A DNA stretch of 64,000 nt, taken from positions 30,001-94,000 of the forward strand of contig CAUYUJ010012814.1 in assembly GCA_963575745.1 (NCBI GenBank). Reading direction: 5' to 3'. Positions within the stretch are counted from its first letter, which is position 1; each line of letters opens with the position of its first letter. This document shows, piece after piece, positions 10,800 to 21,843 of this stretch. The translations under genes and the position numbers were made by a program. A model generated the notes under the pieces. That model searched no databases, was not told where the DNA came from, and saw nothing but the letters and a program-made list of their open reading frames with translations. The DNA comes from Prorocentrum cordatum. Lineage: Eukaryota; Sar; Dinophyceae; Prorocentrales; Prorocentraceae.

Positions 10800-11748
10800 T
10801 GACAAGATCCATGTATCATTGACGAGAGTTTTGGAAGGAGTTCGGCATGCGCATGCGGCCGACGCGCGCGAGTGACCCGCATGGTGTTATTTGACAAGGA
10901 TCGTGCCCCCCCAACAGGCGCGCAAGGTCGTGCAAGTGCTTTCGACATGCGCGCGCGAGGGGCCCGCGTGGTCTCGTGTGGTCTCATTTGGCGAGCCGAT
11001 GGTTCTCAGAAGAATGTACAACAGCGCGCGCGCGCTGGTTTTCCTCGCAACCATCCTGTGGTGTTGGGCCCTCGTTTTGAAGAGACCGCGCCCCGCGTCA
11101 CCCCTTCTCCTCCCCGTCCTCTCTCCCCCTCCTGTTCCCTCCCTTGCCTCTGCCTTCCGCGTGTCTCTGTTTCAGCACACTCCTCGCCATCCTGCCTCTT
11201 CTGCCTCTGCCCCTCCTCCATTCCTTCCTTATTCCTCATCTTCCTGCGGCTGCCACTTGTGGGCCAGAGTCGATGACTTTGAGGTGCAGCCTAATACCAG
11301 ACTTGACGCAGCTCGTCACTGTGTGCCGCAAATTGCCAGAGTTCCCAACCGTGTTGTTCGCGGTCTTCTTGTCTGGTGATGGTTTCGCCTAGGTGGCCGC
11401 TTGGGCCATTCCGTCCGAGCCACTTCACAATTTCAATAAACATGCTGCGATGCTGCTACAGAGTGGTTGAGGTGCATGGTGGTGCTGCGTCACGACCGTC
11501 TTGTCAGATCTCCTCCTTCTCATCCCCCAAATTGCACGAGAAAAGCAGCAATCACAAATGGTATGGTACAGTCGGGGCGCTGAAGAAGGAACCCTTTTCG
11601 TTGGGGAGGGGCTCGGTGTTCCTTGGTTGTTTCACAGCTTGCATCAGGTGTTCCTTGTGCTTTCGATGGGAAATCGAAGTTGAACCGATGGAAAACAAGG
11701 GACATCGTTCCTTATTTAGGCTTCCTTAGGTCAACGCCCCGACTGTAG
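10800..11748. other. No confident gene
   Basis: Mixed sequence with a pyrimidine-rich part (11,095-11,260). Several short open frames exist but none shows a recognisable motif or consistent splice signals. Confidence 0.4.
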
Positions 11749-11926
11749 GCGCGCCCCCGAGCTGCCGCCGAGAGGTGGGGCACGCTGCTGCCCCACCCGC
11801 ACCCGCTGGCCTGCGCCCTCGGCGAGCCCGTCGACACCCGCGAGGTTCGGGACGCCGGGGACGCCCACGCGCTCTGGTGCGCCCGCCTGCGAGCCGCCTA
11901 CGAGGAGCGCTGGGCCCAGGGTCGAG
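11749..11926 (+). CDS. Exon-like segment, weak resemblance to a DGAT2-type C-terminus
   Basis: After an acceptor CTGTAG followed by G, the frame starting at 11,749 reads AAAERWGTLLPHPHPLACAL then GEPVDTREV and DAHALWCARLRAAYEERWAQ, i.e. a Pro-rich turn, a short strand and an amphipathic helix of the form AHALWxxRLxxxYEE. Diacylglycerol acyltransferase 2 proteins end with a similar Gly-x-Pro strand followed by a His/Tyr-containing helix, but the match rests on pattern only. The codons run straight into the minisatellite at 11,928, so the exon end is not defined. It could equally be a fragment of an unknown gene. Confidence 0.3.
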
Positions 11927-11927
11927 C

Positions 11928-12145
11928 CTCGAGGGCGGAGGGGTGTGGAGGTGTGAGGGTCGAGGTGCGAGGATCGAGGGCCGAGGTGCGGGGATCGAGG
12001 CGCGAGGATCGAGGGCCGAGGCGCGAGGTTCGAGGCGCGAGGGTCGAGGGTCGTGGCGCGAGGGCCGAGGTGCGAGGCGAGAGGTTCGGAGTCCGAGGCG
12101 CGAGGTTCGTGGAGCCAGGGTCGAGGCGCGGGAGGCAGGGTTCCT
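11928..12145 (+). repeat. Minisatellite, 14-16 bp units of GAGG(C/T)GCGAGGATC type
   Basis: About 14 degenerate units such as CGAGGCGCGAGGGTCGAGG follow one another. Arginine/glutamate-rich frames on this strand and Leu/Arg/Pro frames on the other are repeat artefacts. Confidence 0.85.
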
Positions 12146-13105
12146 TTCGCCTCCTCCGAGGCGGTGGGGCTCGACCTCGACGGCTCCCGGTTCCGACTCG
12201 CATCGGCTTCGGATTCCGATGTGGATCCCGGCGTCTCCATGGAGGCCTTGCTAGCCTGCCGCTTGCCGACGTTTCGGCTCCTCCCCGACTTGGCCGCCGA
12301 CCTCCGCCGATGCGACGTATTCCGCTCGCCGCCCCGGCGTCTCGGTTCGCCTCTGGGGCCCCCTGAAGAGGGGGTTGCTGGCCGGGGGGGGGGGTCATCG
12401 ACTAGACGTGAGAGTGGCCCTTCGCCGGAGTGACCTCTGGTGCGGGCCCACTGGGGCCCCCCGATCGCCGAGCGCGAGGCGGCAGTGGCGTCTCGCGCGC
12501 TTGTGTGTGTGTGTGTGTGTGGTCCCCCCGTGGGCCGCCAGAGCCGCGCACCAGAGGTCACTCTTGCGCAGGGTCGCCCTTGGCGTGCAGCCGAGGATCT
12601 CGTGGCGGGGGTCATGATATCTCTCCAGATCTCATGGCGCCTCCTCTGGTTTTACGACGGCCCTGCCCCCCCCCCCCCCCCCCTGGGCCGCGCACGCGCC
12701 GCCAGCCGTGATTTGCGCCCGCCCCCCCTCTTGGACGCCCCCGACGGTCTCTCGGGACGACCGACATGGATACGAAAACAATGGGCACGAAGTCCGACAG
12801 CAGTTCTTGATCATTCTGAACAGGTTTCGCTGTCGGCGTCGCCGCGGTCTGTACAGTCAACGCGCCTAGTGAGGACGCGCTCCTTCGAGGTTACCCTTGT
12901 GTCCTTGACTCTGCGGCCCGTCCTTTGCCGTTGTTACCGGTCGCCCGCCGCCCAAAAAATCCCAACGTCGGCATCCAAGGGTCTTGCGTCCTTGCCACCC
13001 GTCCTTAGTACACGTTTTGACTGTACCCAGGCCTCCCGCATGGGGCCCCGTTAGATACGAAGAACAAAAGCGGCATGATCATAAACTTTCGGAGCTCCGC
13101 TTGCG
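12146..13105. other. No confident gene; contains G and C homopolymers
   Basis: GC-rich sequence with a (GT)n run (about 12,503-12,521), a G run near 12,387 and a C run of about 15 near 12,667. No exon could be supported. Confidence 0.4.
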
Positions 13106-13109
13106 GTCG

Positions 13110-13620
13110 GACCGAGGTATAAGATCGAGGTCGGTTCGGGGAGCGTACTAGTGTTCTTCGCGTTTGTTGGATATTATTATGCATCCCGGTGAGGGTACAC
13201 TTGGATGTTCTGTGTGTTTTGGCCGACGGAGGGTCTCATGCTCTTGAGGGAGGTTCTCCTGGCCCATGTCCGACTGTAAACTTTCTCCTCTCCTCAAACT
13301 TTCAGAGATCCGCGCAGATGTCTTGAGGGATGCTCTTCTGGCCCAGTGGGATGTTCTCTGGCGTCTCGGGCGCGATGTCCCGATGGGATGCCTCATGCTC
13401 TCGAGGGGTGTTCAGAGGTATAAGATCGAGGTATAAGATCGAGGTCGGTTCGGGGAGCGTGCCCTGATGCTCTTCGAGCTTGTAGGATATTAGTTTGATG
13501 GTAGACTTGGATGCTCTGTGTGTTTTGGACGACGGGGGGTCTCATGCTCTTGAGGGACGCTCTCCTGGCCCAGGCCCGCCTGTAACCTCTCAGAGCTCCG
13601 CGCAGATGTCTCGGGTCGTC
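13110..13620 (+). repeat. Tandem duplication of about 310 bp
   Basis: The motif ATAAGATCGAGGTCGGTTCG occurs at about 13,118 and 13,431, and each copy is followed by a shared segment containing GTGTGTTTTGG and GGTCTCATGCTCTTGAGGGA. The second copy is shorter and diverged. Peptides encoded in both copies are similar because of the duplication, not because of a protein repeat. Confidence 0.75.
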
Positions 13621-13729
13621 GCCGGCCCCCGCCTGGCCCTGGCGCGCCCCGTGCGCCAGGAAGGACACGACGAGCGAGGGTGCTGACGACGGCGAACGGT
13701 CGACTGGGGGACGAGGGACACAGGACAGT

Positions 13730-13880
13730 TCTTCCTCCTCCTCCTCCTGCTCCTCCTCCTCTTCCTCCTCCTGTTCCTCCTCCCTCCTCGATCCTCCTGT
13801 TCCTCCTCCTCCTCCTCCTCCTCCTGCTCCTCCTCCTCCTCCTCCTCCTCCTCCTCCTCCTCCTCCCTCCTCCTCGATCC
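13730..13880 (+). repeat. (TCC)n tract
   Basis: About 150 bp of TCC/CTC triplets with occasional TGT and GAT. Confidence 0.9.
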
Positions 13881-14059
13881 TCCTCGTTCCTCCTCCGACG
13901 GGGGCGAGCAGACGCCGGCGCCGCTTCTGCTCCCCAGACCTCCCCCTGGGGCGCGCGCCGACCATGGCCTTCGGGGCGAACCCAGCCGTGGCGACGAGGG
14001 ACGCTGGCCCCCCCCCCCCCTCCCTGGCGCGCGGAGCGCCCCAGGGCAGGGCTCATTTC

Positions 14060-14260
14060 GATTCCTCCGAGTCGATTCGATTCGATTTCGATGATTTCCG
14101 ATTCCGATTCGATCCGATTTCGGATTCCGATTTTGGCTCAGATTTCCTAACGAAGGCCTATTAGGCTGCCGATTTCCGCCGATTCGACTTTTCCCGACTC
14201 GGCTGCCGATTTCCGCCGATCCGATTCATTTCGATCGCCGATCCGACTTGTCGATTCGAT
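14060..14260 (+). repeat. Degenerate CGATTC-type short tandem repeat
   Basis: Hexamer-like units GATTCG, GATTTC and GATCCG repeat irregularly over about 200 bp. The segment GATTTTGGCTCAG inside it resembles part of a spliced leader by chance. Confidence 0.7.
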
Positions 14261-15263
14261 TCTGGGCTCTCCTGCCAGGGGCGGCGCCAAAGGCGCTCAG
14301 TCGCGCGCAGAGGGGGGTAGGGGAGGGGGGAAGGCTTCCTAGAAGCACCCCCTGCTTCTCAGAAGGCGCGGGCCTCGTCTATAGATGTGAGGCCGGCGCC
14401 TGGTAAGAAGCAGCCTCCTTCGAAGAAGCCCTCCCCCCTCCCTCCACCCCCTTGTGCGCGCCGCCGAGGCGCCGCCAGGGGGTCCCATGGACTTTTACGC
14501 TGTTTCTGCGTGACGACCCGTTGTTTCACAGCAGCGCCGCCGGCAGAGGGCCACAGCCACTCGTCTGGTTCACCACATCTGCCAGGCACGCGGCTGCTCG
14601 CTCGCGCCGTCTTCCCGTGGCGCGTCTCAATTTGTCTGTGCAGCACTCTTATTTCAAGGCTTGTTTCAAGGTTCGACGACGGCCAATCGCCCCTCCGCCC
14701 CACGCTGCGACGCAGCAGTGCTGTCGTAATATGCGGTGCTTGAGGCTGGAGTAATCATCTTCGTTGCATTGTGGTCGTGGACCCGGCGCTAATACTCGTC
14801 ACGTGCGTGATCATGCACGTCGCGCCGTGTTCCAAGCGAGTCGCGAATCATGGTATGGCAGCGGGGACACAGCTGATTACCTGGCTCGCAGTGCTCATCT
14901 GCCTGCTGATCTGGATAGAGTGCATGGAGCAGAGATTCTCGATTTATCCTCACCCGATTTTATCCTCGTCCTGGTTTCGTCCCCAGACCACCGACGTCAT
15001 GTTGTTTTTGATGACGCCGACCCCCCGAGGTCTCGACCCGTTCCCCGGGACCGGGTTTTCATCCTGCGTGATTCCTTGACGGTCCCGAGAACCCGTGAGG
15101 GTCCCCGGACACCGAAGAATGCGAAACGCTTCCCGTTGTGATTTTTGTTCCTCACCCGATCTATCCGCACCCGAATCTGTCCTCGCTCCGGCTTCGTCTT
15201 AGGAAAGTCTCCTCCCTGACTCCGGACTCGCTATACTTTGGGGAAATTCGTAAGTAGGACCTG
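14261..15263. other. No confident gene
   Basis: GC-rich to mixed sequence. A frame at about 14,764-15,141 has no stop but shows no motif or clear splice sites. Confidence 0.4.
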
Positions 15264-15392
15264 GAATTTCCGCCTTACTTTTCAAGCCCCGCCGATGCCA
15301 ATTTCCGCCCTACTCTTCTGTTGCTGTTTCCGCCCTACTTCTATGGATCTCCGCCCCACTTCACGTTGGGTGCAGAATTTCCGCCCTACTTT
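15264..15392 (+). repeat. Five spaced copies of a TTTCCGCCCTACTT motif
   Basis: Near-identical 14-bp motifs lie at about 15,265, 15,301, 15,326, 15,348 (variant TCTCCGCCCCACTT) and 15,377. Spacings are uneven (36, 25, 22 and 29 bp), and the DNA between copies is not repeated, unlike a simple tandem array. Confidence 0.7.
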
Positions 15393-15449
15393 TTCGGCTT
15401 CCTATAGGTGGATTTCCGACGCAATTTTAAGTCTGAAAAAAAGCCAAAG

Positions 15450-15870
15450 TAGGGGGGAGGGAGGGAGGGAGGAGGAGGAGGGGGAGGAGGAGGAGGGAGG
15501 AGGAGGAGGAGGAGGAGGAGGAGGAGGAGGAGGAGGAGGAGGAGGAGGAGGACGAGGAGGAGGACGAGGAGGAGGATGAGGAGGAGGATCTGGAGTCAGG
15601 GCTGGAGGCCCATGGCCTCCCCCCGCCGCCGCCGCCGGGAGGAGCACCGCGGGGACTTTGGGTGGGCGGGGCGCCCGCTGTTCTTCGAGGGCGAGGACGC
15701 GCTGCCCCGCAGGAGGCAGGGGGAGGGAGGCGCGAGGAGGGGGAAGGGGGGCGGGGGGAGAGAAGGGAGGAGGAGGAGGAGGAGGAGGAGGAGGCGGAGG
15801 AGGAGGGGGGGAAGGGGCGAGGAGGGCGAGGAGCGATGGAAGGAGGAGGAGGAGGACAGAAGACGAAGGT
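15450..15870 (+). repeat. (GGA)n polypurine tract with a GC-rich island
   Basis: Two GGA-rich blocks flank about 120 bp of GC-rich sequence (15,600-15,720) that could hold a short exon (GDFGWAGRPLFFEGEDALP) but has no firm splice support. Confidence 0.7.
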
Positions 15871-15872
15871 GG

Positions 15873-16680
<808 letters not shown>

Positions 16681-16969
16681 TAGTCGTGTCTCGCGGACTG
16701 CACTGACATCAGGGCTTTCGCCGCATGTGATCGTATAGTCTTCGGCAAGCGCAGCACGCACATTGATGTCTCGTGCCGCTGCCGTGTCGGCTCGCCGAGC
16801 ACGCCGGGAGAGCTGTGCGGGCTCTGGTGCGGTCTTGTGCGCGTCGCTTCGGAAGCTGTTGCACTTCAGCGACTGCGTTTGGAGATTTTGCTGGCAGGAC
16901 TCTTGGGAGTACCCAGTTGTGTATTAGGAAGCTGAGTCCGGCGTCTCAGACCACAACTGTGGTGGGCAG

Positions 16970-17192
16970 GGAGGAGGAGGAGGAGGAGGAGGAGGAGGAG
17001 GAGGAGGAGGAGGAGGAGGAGGAGGGGAGGAGGAGGAGGAGGAGGAGGAGGAGGGGGGGGAGGAGCAGGAGGAGGGGAGGAGGAGGAGGAGGGGAGGGGA
17101 GGAGGAGGAGGAGGAGGAGGAGGAGGAGGAGGAGGAGGAGGAGGAGGAGGAGGAGGAGGAGGAGGAGGAGGAGGAGGAGGAAGGGGGGAGGA
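16970..17192 (+). repeat. (GGA)n microsatellite flanked by a short duplication
   Basis: About 220 bp of GAGGAG. The flanks are related: GACTCTTGGGAGTACCCA (about 16,899) before and GACGCTTGGGAGTACCCA (about 17,200) after, each followed by a segment with TCAGACCACAA/GATTGTGGTGGGC. The tract therefore sits in or next to a duplicated unit. Confidence 0.85.
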
Positions 17193-17329
17193 GGGCAGGA
17201 CGCTTGGGAGTACCCATTTCTGCATAAGGACAACAAGTCAAGCGCCTCAGACCACGATTGTGGTGGGCGAGTCTTGTTATTTGCAGGGCCTCGCCCTCTT
17301 CGGCTGACCCCCCCTCTGATTGCCCGCGT

Positions 17330-17455
17330 GGCTGGGTCGATTGGGCTTCCTGGTCGATCGGCTGGTGGGTTGGCAGACTGGAAACCCAGCTGGCTGGCTG
17401 CCTGGACGGACGGTTGGCAGGTCACTTGGCTGGTTGGCTGATCGGCTGGATCGCA
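17330..17455 (+). repeat. TGGC/TGGT-rich short repeat
   Basis: Irregular GGCTGG and GGTTGG units over about 120 bp; no coding support. Confidence 0.6.
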
Positions 17456-17791
17456 TGATTCCCCGACCCCCTCGCGTCAGGAAAAGGAAACGATCACGAC
17501 AGCAGGTTGTTTGCCATTTTCGGCCCCTGGGGGCCTTCGCCGGGCCTCGGGGCCGTCAGCAGAAACGACTGGGGGTGCAGCGCGTGTCCCGGGGAAGGGG
17601 TCGAGACCTCGGGGGGGTCGACGTCGTGAAGAAGTCGTGACGTCGGGGGGCTGGGTTGCTGGCTGGCTGGTCGGCTGGCGAGCTCGAGGAGCGAATCCTG
17701 TTTCTGTTTTTGCCTGGGCTGGTGGACCTGGGAGCTTGGACCCACCGTTTTCCCCAACCATCCTGCGATGGGATCGCGCTTTGCATAGACC

Positions 17792-17920
17792 TGGCATCGC
17801 TCGGACGTGTGCATGTTTCCTTCGGCGAGGACCATCGAGGAGCATCCTTGATCATTTGGCGAAAAAACCACGCATGAAACCGAACAAAAACACAGGGAAT
17901 GGACGTCCGAGCGATGGCGA
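17792..17920 (+). mobile_element. Mini-transposon with terminal inverted repeats, copy 1
   Basis: A 129-bp element. The left end reads TGGCATCGCTCGGACGT and the right end ACGTCCGAGCGATGGCGA, inverse complements apart from one small indel. The tetranucleotide GACC lies immediately outside both ends (17,788-17,791 and 17,921-17,924), as expected for a target-site duplication. It has no coding capacity. Confidence 0.7.
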
Positions 17921-18031
17921 GACCTTGGACCCACCGTTTTCCCCAGCCGTCCTGCGATGGGATCGCGCTTTGCATAGAGCCCCTGCGGTCGCGACCCTCC
18001 TTCCTCCCTTCTCTGTCTCTTTACCTGTCCT

Positions 18032-18160
18032 TGGCATCGCTCGGACGTGTGCATTTTTCCTTCGGCGAGGACCTTCGAGGAGCATCCTTGACTATTTGGC
18101 GAAACAGCCACACACGAAACCGACAAAAAACACGGGGAATGGACGTCCGAGCGATGGCGA
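18032..18160 (+). mobile_element. Mini-transposon with terminal inverted repeats, copy 2
   Basis: Same 129-bp length and same ends as copy 1. Flanked on both sides by GTCCT (18,027-18,031 and 18,161-18,165). The internal part differs from copy 1 at a few positions only. Confidence 0.7.
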
Positions 18161-18229
18161 GTCCTCTGTCTCTTTACCTGTCTCTTTCCTGCCTGCCAGC
18201 TTGCCTCTTACCTCGCCGTCCTACGTTCT

Positions 18230-19255
18230 GCTCGCTGGGGGGCTGCGAACCACGAAACTGCTGCCACTCTCGAGGGCTGCTGGGGGGGGTCCAGCGGAGG
18301 AGCGTCCTACGCAGATTCATATTTGACCTCGACATCGCTGGGGTGGATGCGAACTGCGCATTTGTCGCCACTTTCGAGGGTTGCCGGAGGGGGTCAGCGC
18401 AGTGGCGCCATACGCAGATTCAGATTAGACTTTGCCATCTTTGTGGGGCTGCGAATGGCGAAACTGTCGCCACTTTCGAGGGCTGCTGGGGGTTCCGGCG
18501 GAAGGACGCCCTACGCAGATGCAGGTTCGACCTCGCCATCGCTGGGACGTGCGAACTGCGAAACTGTCGCCACTTTCGAGGGCGGCTGGGGGGTCCAGCA
18601 TTGTACCGTCCTGCGCGGACTCACTTTAGACTCACCATCGCTGGGGGGCTGCGATGTGCGAAACAGCCACCACTTTCGAGGGCTGCTGACGGGTCTAGCG
18701 GAGCGACGCCCCACGGCGGATCATGATTAGACCTCGCCATCCCTGGGTGGTGGCAGCGAACTGCGAAACCGTCGCCACTTTCGTGGGATGCTGGGAGGTC
18801 CAGCGTAGTGACGTCGTACGCAGATTCAGACTCGATCTCACCATCCCTGGTGGGAGGGGGCGCGAACTGCGAAACTGTCGCCACTTTCGTGGGCTGCTGG
18901 GGGGGGGGGTCCAGAAATCGTGGAGTCCTAAGCCAAATCCGTTGAGACTCCACCATCGCAGGGGGGCCTGCTTTCTGCGAGATTGCTGCCACTTTCGAGG
19001 GCTGCTGGGGGGTCCAGCGGAGTGACTCCCCACGGCGGATCCAGAGTAGACCTCGCCGTCTTCGTGGGGCAGCGAACGGCGAAACCATCGGCATTTTCGA
19101 GGGCGGCTGGGTGATCCAGCGGGGTCGCGTCGTTCGCGGCCTCAGATTCGACCTCGCAGTTCCCGGGGGCTGCGATCTGCGACACCCTCGCCGCGCTCGA
19201 GAGTTGCAGGGGGGCCTGGCGGGATGGCGCCCTACGCGTACTCACACTAGCCTTG
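18230..19255 (+). repeat. 100-bp satellite, first block (about 10 units)
   Basis: Units of about 100 bp share GCTGCTGGGGGGTCCAGC, then CTACGCAGATTCAGATTAGA, CTCGCCATCGCTGGG, and GCGAACTGCGAAACTGTCGC then CACTTTCGAGG. Unit starts fall near 18,280, 18,379, 18,479, 18,579, 18,679, 18,783, 18,890, 18,997 and 19,102. Divergence between units is roughly 10-20 percent by eye. Confidence 0.9.
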
Positions 19256-19282
19256 GTATAGTTTCCTATCTCTTCCCGCGCG

Positions 19283-19451
19283 CCGCCCGAGCCCTTGGCG
19301 GCGCGCCTGCGGGCGTTTGGCCCCCGCGCGGCAGGGTGCAGGACGGGAACCCGGCCCCGCTCGCTTCTTGCCTTGGCCATGACGGCTGGCCCCGCTGGAG
19401 CGCCCGACCGGCACGGCGCGGGCCGCACTGCTTGCCCGGCGTGCCACACCT
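19283..19451 (+). pseudogene. Duplicated fragment of the gene at 21,844-22,905
   Basis: The translation contains AARLRAF, SLLALAM and GAGRTACPACH, matching AARLRGL, SLLALAM and GAGRASCPACH near 22,725-22,905. The fragment starts inside the satellite region and ends exactly where mini-transposon copy 3 begins. It has no exon context of its own, so I treat it as a copied gene piece. Confidence 0.5.
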
Positions 19452-19578
19452 TGGCATCGCTCGGACGTGTGCATTTTTCCTTCGGCGAGGACCATCGAGG
19501 AGCATCCTTGATCATTCGGCAAAAAAACCATGCACGAACCGAAAAAAGCACAGGGAATGGACGTCCGAGCGATGGCCA
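19452..19578 (+). mobile_element. Mini-transposon with terminal inverted repeats, copy 3
   Basis: Same ends as copies 1 and 2 (TGGCATCGCTCGGACGT and ACGTCCGAGCGATGGCCA). No clear target-site duplication is seen for this copy. Confidence 0.6.
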
Positions 19579-20150
19579 GATACCCATAGGTCGTTGAAAG
19601 TAGGTAGTTTGGGATTCCCAGTGCCCAATCTACTTTAGCCGCCTTCCCGTTTCAAGAGTCGAGTGGTTGTCCTTCTTCCCTCCTCTACAGGAGGCGGGCA
19701 GACACCCAATCTACTTCCAACGCCCTCCTACTTCATGGTTCAACCAGCTTCTTCCGACCGATGGGTACTGCTGCTGTCGCGTCAACGTGTCGGCCCCTTA
19801 TCCGTCCTTTTCGTGCTTCTCCTTCCCATCTCCGAGCCTAGGGCCGCAGTCCTCCCCCATACAACATGCGCGAGCGTCGGCACACCTCACGTTGCCATCG
19901 GCCATGCTTCTCTGGACCAGCCCCCCCCCCTGTCACGCAACGCAGGTGGGTGTTGGGTATGTCGCAGGGCAATTTGCACATCGTCCTGGTTCGGGAGCGC
20001 GGGCCCATGGTTTCCCCCAACCCTCTTGCGTTGGGCTTTCGTTTTGAGTATCGCACTCTGGTCTCCAGTCAGTATTCCTCCCGCGTCCCCCCGTCCTTCC
20101 TCCGCTCTTCCCTCGTGCCGCCTGCCTCCTGGTTCTCGCCAGGCTCAAAG
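19579..20150. other. Unique stretch between satellite blocks, no gene seen
   Basis: Mixed sequence containing AGTAGGTAG and CCCAATCTACTT motifs. No exon is supported. Confidence 0.4.
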
Positions 20151-21825
20151 GTTGCATGGGGGGTCCCGCATGGTTGCGTCCTGCGCGGACTCGGATCCGA
20201 CCTCACCATTCCTGGGGGGCGGGGGGCAGGGCTGCGAACTGAGAGTCGGCCGCTACCGTCGAAGGGCGGCTGGGGGTCCAGCACAGCGACGCCCTACGCG
20301 AGCTCAAATTTCACCTCCGCATCCCTAGGAAGCTGTGAACTACGAAGCTGTCGCTACTTTCAAGTGCTGCTGGGTGGTCCAGCATTTCGACGTCCTACGC
20401 GGGCTCATGTTAGACTTCAGCACCCCGGGGGGGTGGCTGCGAACACCGAAACTGTCGCCAGTTTCGGCTGCAGCTGAGGGGTCCAGCATGACATCCCTGT
20501 GGCGGGGGCTGCTAACTGCGAAGCCGTCGCCACATTCGAGCGCAGCTGGGGGGTCCAGCGTAGTCACGTCATACGCGGATTCGTAGTAGACCTCAGCATC
20601 CCTGCAAGGCTGCGAGCTGCGAGACAGTCGCTACTTGCGAGGGTTGCTTTGGGGTCTGCGCGGACCCCGGTGCGAGGATTGTGAATTGCAGATTTGCCCC
20701 TACGTTCGGAAATTGTGTGTGTGTGTGTGGGGGGGGTCCAGCATAGAGGCGTCCTGCGCGGCTTCAGATTCGACGTCGCCGTCCCTGGGGGGGGGGGGAC
20801 ATGCGAAAATGCAGCTGATTTTTTAAGCTGCAGCTGCTGGGGGGGGGGGTCCAGCATAGTGGTGCCCTACGCGGACTCAAGCTAGACCTCAGCATCCCTG
20901 GGGGGTGCGAATTGCGAGATAGTCGTTGTGCCCGAGGGCTGCTGGAGGGGCCCAGCATAGCGAGGCCCTGCGCGGGTTCGAGTTAGACCCCGCCATTCAT
21001 GCTGGGATGCGGACAGCGCAATCCTCGCCGCGTTCAAAAGCTGCTGGCGGGTCCAGCATAATGACGTCCTATGCAGACTCAGATGAGGCCTCACCATCCC
21101 CGGGAGTCTGCAAACTGCAGAGCTGTCGCCACTTCGAGGGCTGCCCTGAGGGCCCAGCACAGTGACGTCCTGCGTGGACCCAGTCTAGACCTCAGCATCC
21201 TTGAGGGGGGGGCTGCTATTTGTGAAGCCGCCGCCGCTTTCAAGGGCTGCTAGGGCTCCAGCACAGCGACGTCCTGCCCGGACTCACATGAGACCTCGGC
21301 ATCCCTGGGCAGGGGAGGTGGGGGGCTGCGAACTGCGAAACTGTCTTTATGTTGGAGGGCTGCTGGGGGGCGACGTCCTTCGCGAATCCATATTAGACCT
21401 CAGCATCCCTGTGGGGCTGCGAGCAGCGAAAATGTCGCTATCTTTGAGGGTTGCTGGTGGTCCAGCATAACGACCGACGCCGCGCGCGGACTCAGAGCGA
21501 ACCGCACCATCCTTGGGGGGCTGCGATCTGCGAAACAGTCGCCACTTTTGAGGGTTGCTGGAGGGTCTAGCACAGCGACGTTCTACGCGGGCGCAGATTA
21601 GACTTCGCTATCCTTGGGGGGCTGCGAATTTCGAAGCGGTCGCCACTTTCGAGTGTTGCTGGGGGGCCCAGCATGTCGACGCCCTACGCGGACTCAGACT
21701 AGACCTCAGCATCCCTGGGGGTTTGCTGTTATTTGCGAACCAGTCGGAGGGCTGCTGGGGTGCACAGCATAGCGACGTCCTACGCGGACCCAGGCTAAAT
21801 TTCAGCTGCAGCTTCAAGGACCGCA
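20150..21825 (+). repeat. 100-bp satellite, second block (about 17 units)
   Basis: The same unit as at 18,230-19,255 resumes, with more diverged copies and G runs of 7-11 before GTCCAGC. Several units contain CTAGACCTCAGCATCCCTGG in place of the Gly-rich variant. The array stops at about 21,825, close to the first coding exon of the next gene. Confidence 0.9.
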
Positions 21826-21843
21826 ACCTCGCCGATAGTATGA

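Noticed and set aside
14127-14140. GATTTTGGCTCAG as a second spliced-leader relict
   Set aside because: Only 11 consecutive bases match, inside a GATTCCGATT-type repeat that can produce them by chance, and no coding frame follows.
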